64,000 nt of DNA, taken from the NCBI GenBank assembly GCA_023079485.1, contig CM041085.1, positions 92,329,115 through 92,393,114 of the forward strand, read 5' to 3'. Below, one piece after another: positions 14,519-26,000 of the stretch (the stretch's first letter is position 1; every line of letters begins with the position of its first letter). The DNA is from Archilochus colubris (Eukaryota > Chordata > Aves > Apodiformes > Trochilidae). The notes beneath the pieces were generated by a model. That model worked only from the letters and a program-made list of their open reading frames with translations. It did not search any database and was not told the origin of the DNA. The position numbers and the translations under genes are program-made.

Positions 14519-16892
14519 ACAAGTGAGAGAAGTGGCTTCTTAATGAAGAGCAAGATTCTTCATACTCTCACCAAATAGTGGACTAGAAGATCTCAAAGCC
14601 CTTCTGAAATTCACAGTCTGCCTGCAGATATTCTGTGTGAGGCAGGGTTACTCTTGGCTCCCAGGCCCCACTATCTCTTGACCACTGCAAGTGAGAAGCC
14701 TGCAATGACAGGAGCCCCTTTAAGTGTGCTCTGAGTAGCAGCAGATTTGCTGCCTCAGCATCAACATTGTTTTCAAAGAGCAAATTGTCTTCCAGGTGCA
14801 GATACATTTGCCTGTCTGTTAAATTCCAGTTACTGTGGCATTTCCACAGACAGAAGCTTTATGATACTGAGGGAGTATGGACAGGGCGCTGAGCACACAC
14901 ATCACTCAGAGCACCAAAGGTTAACCCCAGAAGGTGGGTAGAGCAGTAACACTTTGTAAACCATTAAATTGCTTTGACATGGTTGGATTAGTTTCTCTTG
15001 CATATGGTGCTTCATCAAGGAAAAATGACCATTTGATCAGGTAAAGGTTTAGAAGAATAGTATTGAAATTTCTCATCACTGAAGAAACTTAACATGACAG
15101 CCCAGATCCTAGAAATGTCTCACAAGCAATCAGGAGTAGCAACAACTGCTGAAAAAAATAAGAGCTACAGAAGTGCAAACCAACTTGAATCAAACAAAAA
15201 AAAGCCAATGTTGACAGGATGCATTCTTACAGCATCTTTCACTTCAGACCTAAAGTCTACTCTTTTGAAGTCTCAACACTAATGGAATGAATACATATCA
15301 AGAAGTTGGGAAGGAGTTATGTAGATGGCTCAGTATGCTTTACTCTCAAGTACTCAATTATCTCACTACACATAAAAATGTTACTTCCCCTCTCAGAAAA
15401 CTGAATTCTTCTAAAATTGCTTGTGTTACAATTTGCTATAGGGTTTTGTGTCTAAATTCAGTTTATTGTATGACACTAGAGGCCACAGGACAGTCTTGTG
15501 CAACACTGTGATATTGGCATTTTAATAATAGCTCTTTCAGTAGTGGTGCAACATAAATTATGACCCAAGTTTAGTTTAAGAGACATTATTTCAGTGGCAA
15601 GGACATGTTTTGTATACAGCTTCCATGCAATAATCTTGAAAGAAAAACTATTATTCTGTTGTTGATGAGATTAGAAGTCAAGTTCTTAATTTTCTAGAAA
15701 GAGTGAAGCATAGTCTACTTAAGATACTGAAAGTGTCACTGGAAAATTTTCATGGCAGCTTTTTCCCCTCACCTATTTAACACACCTGGGCTGTTGCTTT
15801 CATGCATAATTTTATGATGTATGATTCCCATTAGCATCTGGCCTTTGGATTAACTGGAACTAAGAGGAGTAGAAGGTAGTTAATTTCTTTTTATATCACT
15901 ATTTGCAATATCTATATTTTAATTAACCAACAAAACTGTCCTCAAGCCTGTGAAGATTTGTAACAATGCTGATAGGAGAGGATACATGTCCTTAGACCAT
16001 TTTCTTCACATAGAAGCACCTGCAATAGCCTTAGGAGTGAAAGGGGCTCTGGATGTCTTGTCTGCAGTAATGATCCTGCAGATCAGCACCAGGATCTCTG
16101 CCTGGACTAGAGATATGCCAGTGATGACAAACAACAGCATGTCTTCCCTCTTTATCCCTCAGAAACATGCTTTTGGGAATGGTGGCACATCCCTGTTCCC
16201 AGGTTAAACAATGAGTGGAAGGCAAACACTTCAGGAATTAGTCATATCTAGACTTAATAGAGGAAAAATTGCATTTTCTTCTCAATTTTCCTTTAACTAA
16301 ATAAACTATTGAAATTGTACATTTTAAAATTGTGGCAGTGAAAACAGCAATATGCTTTTTTTTTAGTAGAATTTTTTTTTTTTAACTCTAAATGCATGGG
16401 CTTTTTGGGATCTACTAGTAAAAAATTAATTTCCTGGAAGATATAGTGATACATAGATCAAACTTATCCAAGCTAAGGCAGAAAATCATTAGAACTCTGC
16501 TTACATTTCTTTGGAATTTTTAATCCAGTATGACCATGAACTGTCTGACCCAATTCTGTGTGGATTAGCACAGAACATTTTTAAAATGATTTGTGGCCAG
16601 AGTATGTATTGTAAATAGATGAATACTAGCAATGTAACTCTCTTTAGTTCAGGCACTGTTGAATCAGCCATTAGTAATATTAAAAAATAGTGGTGAGATG
16701 TGAATGACAGAGGATGGAATGCCCTGTTCTGTGAGATCCCAAGGTTTTCAGCAGCCCTGGATACAACCGACCATTAGTACAAAGAACTGTGTGTACCAGG
16801 TGATGTCTGAGAGTGTTGTGATGGCTGTGGGGTGCTTGAATCAGAAAGCCCTAATGAGGCATAAGGGAAAAATAACCTATAGGGAAGACATT

Positions 16893-16898
16893 TTTATT
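16893..16898 (-). terminator. TINAG polyadenylation signal AATAAA
   Basis: On the minus strand AATAAA occurs 84 bases after the TINAG stop codon, inside an A/T-rich context. A T-rich stretch follows within 40 bases. This predicts a 3' untranslated region of only about 100-115 bases. Further signals downstream could give longer transcripts. Confidence 0.65.
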
Positions 16899-16981
16899 TA
16901 TCTGGAAAGACTCAGTATGCAACAATGGAAAGAATAGATACACAAAGCAGGGCAAGATACAATTAGAGCACAAGAGTGTGG

Positions 16982-17092
16982 CTATCCCAAAGTAGCTAAA
17001 ATCAGCTTCTCAATATCACACTCGTTTTGCCCACGTAGAATCTTAAAATAACCATTTTCTCCCCAAGATTTTCCCCAGGAATTTGCAGCAAT
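16982..17092 (-). CDS. TINAG: TINAG exon 11 (last coding exon)
   Basis: Encodes residues 432-467 and the TAG stop, starting in phase 0 after a CTTTAG acceptor. It contains [16 protein letters not shown], the cathepsin strand holding the active-site Asn (435), followed by [13 protein letters not shown]. The protein stops at ATLG. From memory, mammalian TINAG reads AAWGQ here and runs about ten residues further, so the C-terminus is slightly short. The acceptor is preceded by an exceptionally long pyrimidine tract. Confidence 0.95.
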   Translation of the reverse strand: MAANSWGKSWGENGYFKILRGQNECDIEKLILATLG

Positions 17093-20000
17093 CTAAAGAA
17101 AAAAAAAAAAAAAAAAAGAAGGAAAAAAAAAAAAAAAGAAAAAAAAGAAGGAAAACCACATCAATTTTAATTTTAAAGTAATATTTTTAAGAGCAAGATA
17201 AGATATGAATCATAAAGTTAATATTTTGTGTTAGAGTTTCTTCTTTAAGAAACAGACTTTCTCAAATTTGGCACACTGAGAAATGGAATGCATATTTTTC
17301 TAATTTCTAATATTTTGTTCCTTTTTTTTTTTTATTAAAATTTCAATTTTAGAACCAGGGTTAATATAAATGTAATACTATTTCTACAGTTGGAATAAAA
17401 TTAAGCAGAAATTGTTAGACAATTCAACTATTGGCTGGAGAGATTGGTCATGAAACAGCCATTGTCAAAATTGCAATTATTCCAGTCTGCTAAAGACAGT
17501 TCCAAGATATTAAAAAGCTGACTTTTAATAAATTAGATTTTGTTCAGGCAACTATTGACATATTGAACAATTTAGTTTCTAATGGAGTCAGTAAAGTTTT
17601 GCCATGGATGTAAATGAACCTACCACAAGCCCTGTAAACTCTATGTTCCATTTGCTGAACACATGAACAATGAGATGAGATGAGATGTTAATCACAACAG
17701 AGGTGACACAATCTGACTTAACTCTAAATGAAAGCCTTGTTAATGTTTTATTTTTTATTTTTTTTCCAATGTTGCTTAAATGGATAGACTGTATTTTCCA
17801 AATGTTTTAACAAATAATATTATTTGGTTTTATTGAGTCTCGCATGCAGACATCAAAAAGAACTGACTTGTCATGGGAAATGTGAATAACATTTGAGAAT
17901 TTGAATAAGATTTTAGACAAGAAAGACAATGTAAGAAAAACCACAGATATAGGTAGGAGGTTAGATGAAACAGGCCTTTGAAGTGAGATAGGTGATACTA
18001 TAGTTGAAGGGTTGTTATAATAAAAGTTGCTGGAAAAGGAACATAATTATGCAGAGGACTTTATGGTGAAGGAAAAGAAAAAAAAGGTGTTGAGAGAGTG
18101 AATGAATGGAAAGTATTTTGTTTTAGAGAATGTTATAGAGATTTTCTTGTACCTCAAACCACAGTGGTATGGATTCACTTACCCAGAACTTCTGTTTCTG
18201 TCCATTTTTGTCAGGTAACACTCCCCACCTGTTACAAGAGATAGCACTGGTGAGATCTTTGATGCATATATCCACATGTAGCTTTAAAAAAGCAACCAGA
18301 AATTAAAATCTTGTCTTAGTTGCCCCACTACCAGTATTGGAACAAAGCCTGACTGATAGATGTCTCCCATTTAAATAACAAGCTTTGGTAATGATGATGA
18401 AAACTAAGAGAAATATCCTGCAAGCCCCAAAAGCTAAATTTCCATTAAGGAATAATAATTAAAAAAAACAAAAAAAAACCCCAAATAACAAAAAAATGCA
18501 AGTGTAGTTTTAGTTTGTCATTACAAAATCTGTTTTCATTGACAGGATCTCCTCTCCAGAGAACTCGCCAGCTGAACTGAACTGAACTGTGAAGAATTTC
18601 TGAAAGCAATGTAAACACATTTTTTCAATTCAGCTGAAGATCCCTAGGAACATGTTTGTTAAAGATCTCATCCAACACCTTCACAAAAATATCTATTGTG
18701 TTTTGGATTGAAAATGTTGTCAGCTCTTTTCTGCACAAATTAAATTGCTGACAGCCTAATTTGTTTTTCTTCACAGTATGGGGGACAACCTGCAAACTTA
18801 CTTGATGTTTCTTTGACATCTCTGAGGACATGGTAAAGGTTGTGGCAATATCCATGAAACTACACAAAAGATTGTCCCCACCCGGCAGGTGATGGGACTT
18901 TCATAACTGTGTAGTTGAAACTGAACTGTACAGTGCTCTGAGTTGTTAACCCTCACTGTGTACATATGCAGGGCAGAAGAAGCTCCAAGGCTATCATCTG
19001 GATGGAATTCTGTATGGAAAAGCTGCATGGGACACTTTAGGTAGCTACATACACTTGGTATGTCTACTGATTGTTTAAAGAGTTCTGTCGTGTTTTGCAT
19101 TTAGACAATGAATGCTTGTCTAGGAACTACAGGTCATAATGATTTAGTGTCTGTAAAAGAGCACAAACAGAAGATCAAAGATGGGGTTTTCTGTAGTATA
19201 AAATTAATCCTAGAATAGGCAAAATTACATTGACAGGGTGTGTATTGGTGTATATCCCACAAAGGCCATGTGTTTGCACTGTATTTGAAGTCCTCCGTTC
19301 AGTTTGAAAGGCAAGCAGCAAAAATATGGTGAGAAATCCCACACCATGAATAGGGGAGTTAGAGTGTTTGTGTCATCTTTGTCAAAAAATCTGAACAGCC
19401 TCAGTGGTGTCAGCTCCCCGTGGTTAACAGTAAATCCTAGTGGAAGAGGAATAACTCTACTCCCAACCAAAGGAAAAGATAAGCAAGATAAATTAGTGAC
19501 TAGAAGAGAGGTGAAATCTGGATTACAGTTATAAATACAAATTGTAGCTACTGCTCATTAAATGCAAGGAATCATAAAAACAATATTAGTCATGACTATT
19601 GAATGTGATTGTTTTTTAAAAAAAAGCTTCATGATGCTTTGTATTTGAATAACCACATGCAAGTTCAGGGATAATTAATAAGCTTTGCCATTTCTTTATC
19701 AAATGTATTTCAGATACAACCTGTCGTGACTCCATCAATGGCATTTCTGGGAATTTCTTGGCTCACTCAAAATAATATACTTTCTAAAGGGGGAGGAATT
19801 CTTTCAAAAACTGCTAAGTAGAAAGTGTTTCTGCAGTAGTATCTTTAGGAAAGGAGAGCATACTTTCTAAAATAGATTACCCTGTTTTCTAAAATAGATT
19901 CCTGAGCATACATTTTGCATTCAATCTTTTAAATTTCTCTTTTTCCTTTCTCTACACTTCAGTAGTTTCCATGATTTCAGCTTTGTTGTTGTAGCAAACT

Positions 20001-23000
20001 CATTCTGCATTGTATCCCTTAGTTGCAACTATCAAATATGTTATGGCATCCGAACACACCTCCTACCTGTCTGTAGGCCAGGGAGAAAGAGTTAATTGTC
20101 ATATATTACTCTATAGATAGAAAACAGGGAAGAAGTCAAGGAAAGAATGCATCAAAAAGAAATATCCCAAGAATTAAGTGATTTAACTCCAGTGGGATTA
20201 GTTTCCAGATGCAAATGACAAAGACTTAAATGTGTTTTGACACATTCTTGGACAACATTCATTAAGGAAGAATAATAAATTCTTTTGAAGACTATAAAAA
20301 TAAGCTAATAGCAATTTTTAAGTTTTGGTTTTACGATTACTCCAGCTTGGTATTTACTCAAAATGAATGGTATTTCAAAAGCAAACAGATGCTGGACCTC
20401 ATTACTCTCAGAGACAGGGAATCTATTGGGGTTATTTCTACAAAGATTTAGACCACTAATATCCCTGCCTTTCATGTTTTTAGGGACAATTTGCAACTTC
20501 AACCTGTCCAGAATTTTTGTTTTTATTAAGAATAAAAAGAATAGATTTTAGGAAATCATTAAGGAGGTCTGCTTATCAGTTACTAAAAAATTATTTCTAA
20601 AAAGGGAGTTTTCCTCTAACTAACAAAAATGTTCTGTAAGAAATGCTTCACTTTGTTTTTCTAAAAGAAACCATCATGTTCTTTAATCAAAAATGACTTT
20701 GAATAAGAAGAAGTCATTTCTTCAACACCGCATTCAGTCCCTTTCAGGAGAAAAAATCTGCAAAGTGTTCCCATGTATTCAAGGGAAACATGATCCAGCT
20801 GACTGCAAAGAGAATTCTGCCACTTTTTCAGGTAAAAGGTTGAGTACTTGTATACTTCCATGAAAGGATTTGTATAATTTTGTGTCCCATTTTATATAGC
20901 AGAGGCACCTTAGCAGTCCTTTTCAATAATAAATTTCCCTTGATATTAGTTCTGTAGGAGTAGGCCCTGAATGCACACCACTGCCTGACAGTTAAAAAAC
21001 CAGAATACGTAGGCTCCTTCAGTATTCTTTCACTGAATAGAAACTGGTTTTGTTTGAACATTTCGTAGTTGCTTTTACAAGAAACCATAACAATACAGTG
21101 AAGGTGGACTTCATTACCTCTTGATAATTCATCACACCTAAGTGCGGACCACAATTAGTGTTAAAAAAATGAACTAATTTGTCTCTCAAATACTGTGTTT
21201 CCTACACTGACATTGCAAATTTGCTGTCACCACAATGGCCAAGCAAACAATGAAATCTCAGTCAACACCAGTGTTTTCCCATACTCTATACAAATACACA
21301 CTGCAACAGGACCCACAGAATTTTCCCCTCCCTCTCATCTTGACCTGGTTTATTTTAATGCTGATGTTCTGCTTCTGTAAAAGGCTCATGTTACTACCTT
21401 CTGCAGACAAAAAGAAGGTGGGACAGAAATACATGGAATCTAAAACTTTTCATTTCACTTTCTTTCTTGTACTAGGTTGCAGAACTGTTATAATGCTCCC
21501 AGACAAAAAAAGGCATAACTATTGCAGATTATTGTCCTATTCTTAATTCTGTAGCACCACATCACAGAATCACAGAATCAGCCAGGTTGGACAGGACCCT
21601 TGTGATCATCAAGTTCAACCCTTGATACACTACTGCCATGGTTACCAAACCATGGTAATGAGTGCCACATCAGTCTCTTTTTAAAAATTTCCAGGGACAG
21701 AGAAACCACAGCCTCCCTGGGCAGCCCATTCCAATGCCTGATAACCCTCTCTGTAAATAACTTCTTCCTAATATCTAACCTAAATCTCCCCTGGCAGAGC
21801 TTAAGTCCATACCCTCTTGTCCTACTGATAGCTGCCTGGGAGAAGAGACCAACTCCCCCCTGGCTACACCCTCCTTTCAGGGAGTTGTAGAGAGTGATGA
21901 GGTCTCCCTTGAGCCTCCTCTTCTCCAGGCTGAACACCACCAGATCCCTCAGCCCTTCCTCACAGGACTTGTGCTGGGTCCCTTCACAGCCTCCTTGCTC
22001 TTCTCTGGACCTGCTCCAGCACCTCAATTTCCTCCCTGAACTGAGGGGCCCAGAACTGGACACAGTACTCGAGCTGTGGCTTCACCAGGGCTGAGTACAG
22101 GGGCAGAATCCCTTCCCTGGACCTGCTGGCCATGCTGTTTCTGATACAGGCCAGGATACCATTGGCCTTCTTGGCTACCTGGGCACACTGCTGGCTCATG
22201 TTCAGCTTCCTGTCAATCCAGACTCCCAGGTCCCTTTCTGCCTGGCTGCTCTCAGCCACTCTGTACCCAGCCTGTAGCGCTGCATGGGGTTGTTGTGGCC
22301 AAAGTGCAGGACCCGGCACTTGGCCATGTTGAACCTCATCCCGTTGGAATCAGCCCAACTCTCCAGTCTGTCCAGGTCCCTCTCCAGAGCCCTCCTGCCT
22401 TCCATCTGAAATCCTAGTACCTTTAAAAGGCCTGTATTTTCACATACTCAATCAGACAGAATTTTAGTTCTCTCTTTTTTTTTTTTTTATTAATAATAAG
22501 GATAGTCACTGACTAGTATCGTCTTCAAGACAAAACTTCTTAGAAAGTGGTAGCTAGAATTTCAATCAACAGTTTTGCCTGGACTTTACAGCAGGACACT
22601 TGTGTCAAATTATCAGTGAGTCAATAGTTAAATCATTCCTAGAAATCTACTGTAATAAATTATATGGAAGACAATATCACAGATTTAACTATATTAAACA
22701 TCAGGAGATGATAGAGATTTTCTAATTTATTTCTCATTGCTGTAAAATATTTTTGGGGTGGCACTGTTTACTTTTTAAACTATACCATCTGATGTTGATC
22801 TGTCTAACAATAGTAAGAGTTTAACAATAATAAAGGAGATGGGTTTTTTTCCCTCACAAAAAAGAAAAAAAAAAAAAGAAAAAAAAAGAAAAAAAAAAAG
22901 GATTTAAAGCCAAGGTTTCTTTAGTCAAGAGGAAAATAATATGGGCCATGACTTCTGGTGGTTTAAGGTGTTTGACTTTATTCTGAGTCTACAATCAAGA

Positions 23001-26000
23001 GACGACAAGTGTCTTCAAAGCCAAAACCAGATGTCACTAACAGTAGTCACTGGTATCTATCTTAAGCCTTTGGAATTCGTAGAAGTGAGTCATTTAAATC
23101 AAATCTTAAAGTGCTGCTGCTCTGCCTGGCTATCCCCTCAACTCTAAACCACAAGTTTTTGCCTCACATGTCAATTTTATCTCCATTAGCATGGCTTTTT
23201 GTGTTAAGAAACATTCAACTAATGTGGTGTTTTTTTTCAGGGCATAGATGTTTCAATGCCATTTAATGTGCTTCACTATTGAATTTAAAGCTTCCAGTGA
23301 ATCACTGATAAAAACAGAGGGGAAGTGCATTTCCCGTTAAGGGACAACTCTCAGTGCCCTCTTATGAAAGTTCTTTGTCATTCTGAGTACCTTCAAAACA
23401 TCTGAAAATCTATCTTGTTCATGAAACAGTATCTAAGGCTTTTAATAAAATTATTCTTGTCCCCTCCCAGCCATAAGGCAAAAATCTATAGATTTGATTA
23501 TAGCCAAAGAATTTAGCTTTTGGGGCATTCCTGAATTTTCATTATTAAGGCATCAGCACCTGCAGCTTTTTGAGGGAAGATATGGATCAGACATTGTAGC
23601 TTAGCACTGAGACTGAAGTGATGCTGGGGAAAGAGTCTGAGAGAAGATTTGTCTGAACAGGCTGCAAACACTAGTGGATACTTTCCTTCACTATGCCTAA
23701 CTTTGAGAAGAGATACATTGGAACTTGAACTGAAACTATTTAAGCCAATGTACTATCTGCCATAGAATGGCATTTTACATCAAGAAATGTTTACTTATCC
23801 TATTGAGCAGGAACTTTTTCCTTTTTTTTAAGTTTCCCTAAGATAGCCTGAGGAGCAGAAGGAATAGAAGATTGGGAGAAAACAAGCAAGCAAGCAAGCA
23901 AAAATCCCCTATTTTACAGACAATGTGCTATAGAATAGACTTGACAGTTATTTTCCGCAGCCCTAGCTTAAATCTGTAGATCTGAGAGATAAATCTGCTA
24001 CTAAAATAATCTTTGATGTGAATTCAGCCTACTTGAAGACTTTGAGATAAAGACGATAGCATCACATGTCATTTTCCAGTCATTAGTCTTCTTAAAATAC
24101 CAGAGTGCAGCTGAAAAAGTGAAAACTACCAGACTTTGACTAATTTGCCTCCCTTAGTCCCACTTCACTATTTTTAGTTTCATTGTCTCTTTAGGTTATT
24201 TTCATTCTGATGTCTTTAAGAGCTGTAATTGCAATTACATAAACATAGATCCATGCATATTTGTGTGTACATTTACACAAGTATACATACAGATGAAATT
24301 CTCAAGGTACTATCTTACTATAAATGTTAGGTACCGCTCAGTTGGTAATTTTGCTTTTAAGCTACTTTATGATGCCATTACAAGTGGGATTCCTTCAGTT
24401 TAACCCAGGCATTTTAGTATTAGCTCTGTAAGTCTGATATTACCTAACAGGTTCTTTTGTAGTCAACAAAGAGATCCAATATCCAACAAAGGAATTCAGC
24501 TCACACTAAGCTATATGCCTAGGACAGAGCAGTTGAATAGCCATGGAAGATAAAGGGAAATTCAGCTACCTCACAGAGACAGAAATCTAACTTTTACCCA
24601 CCAATACTTACCTGTTGTATATCCCAGTCTCTGTAACTCACTTTTTCTGCTTATCTTCCTGTCTTTGGAATACAGATACAGAATTTTTTTGAGAGATCCT
24701 ACACCGCCAAAGGTCAGTGGGGTCAGCCCATCCTGCCTTCAGATTGCTGAAAGCCCTATTTCACTGTCCATAGACTGTGATCAAAGCCCAGCATCTCTGC
24801 TACCCACAACACACTCCACCTGCCTGTTCCACGTTTTCCTCTCCTACTTCCATGCTGCTCTGTCCTTCTCTATTCTCCCTTTGAGCCTCAGGATGCACAG
24901 TACAGTGAAGAGAGACTCCTAGTCCTGTCAGAGTGATTTTATAAATGAGCAGCCTTCAAATGATAGAAAATAACTCGTAATTTCAAGTGCAGAATGCACA
25001 ATCAAGGTGACTCAATGAACAATTAGGCAGTTTATGTGTCCATTTCTGGTTTGGTACAAATTGCTCTTTCAAGCTTCACAAAAATTTGTTTCCACTTTAT
25101 GACTCAATCACCTGACATGCTATAGAATTCCTGGGCTGTTTAAGGCATTCTCAAAAATTATTCTGAGAGATTGCAAATATCAGTTCAGTATGATCATTCA
25201 TTATTATGACTGCCTTTCACAAATACTTAATCTCTTTTACAGAAGGTGTTATAAATAAAAAATCAGACTCCAATAAACATCGACCCATATAAAACTGCTT
25301 TTTTTGCATGTTTCTGCTTTTTTTTTTTCTCTTCAAGAACTATCTCTGTCAAGCAGAATGCAAGTAATCATCACTATTTTTATTTGAAGTTCAACTTTAA
25401 TAAGATTCTCATGAGTTTTTTATTTAGGTCAAGGAGTTTGAATTATCCTTTGCTCAAAAATAGCCCACTGAAGCCATCTTCAAACAAATATAAAAAACTA
25501 TAAAAAAACCCAAAGCTATCAAAAAATGTAGGCTACATATTTTACATACAAATTAATTCCAAGTAATGAATGATATGAAAAAGTGATAACTTAATCCTGA
25601 AGACACTAAAATCTGTACAAAAGAGTGTTTTACACTCTATGGAGCAGAAACAAAATGAATGTCTGCACTTATTGCTAAAAACCCAAGTACAACTTGCCTT
25701 GGACTCAAACAGTCTCCAATTTATCAAACTTCAATTCATTTATTACAATTATAAGATGTCTGCAAATATCTTTATGTGGCACAATGTTGGAGGTTAGAAT
25801 ACTTACACACTAGACAATGAAAAGATGGGTAACTTTTTACATTGCTGGAACTTCAGCAGCATTCAAAATAAGAAAGTTAGTAAGTAAATGCATTTCCCAC
25901 AGATTAAAAGGTTGAGGTTTCTTAAATATTTTTCCTTCACTTCTCATGTCTACCATGTGTAGCAGTTCATACAGTATATCTTCAGTATATCAGACAACTT

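Larger units (their letters stand above)
2330..16885. other. Intergenic DNA downstream of TINAG, no gene seen
   Basis: About 14.5 kb between the CR1 fragment and the TINAG polyadenylation signal. I found homopolymer and short-motif tracts (poly-T at 13141-13160, purine run at 14480-14518, CCAA-rich stretch at 10973-11045). No open frame had family resemblance or well-formed flanking splice sites. The 134-codon minus-strand frame at 3223-3627 is low-complexity (Phe/Leu/Ser from an A-rich plus strand) and I treat it as chance. Distant enhancers or a noncoding RNA cannot be excluded. Confidence 0.55.

Noticed and set aside
20661..20757. Possible alternative last TINAG exon reading [14 protein letters not shown] after an acceptor-like TTTGCAG
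   Set aside because: It resembles the C-terminal cathepsin strand, but its phase does not fit exon 10. The much better match with [16 protein letters not shown] and the correct phase is at 16982-17092.
21578..22319. Long minus-strand open frames that look like a gene
   Set aside because: They are CR1 pol C-terminal remnants spread over several frames, and the same peptides occur in the copy at 46.1 kb.
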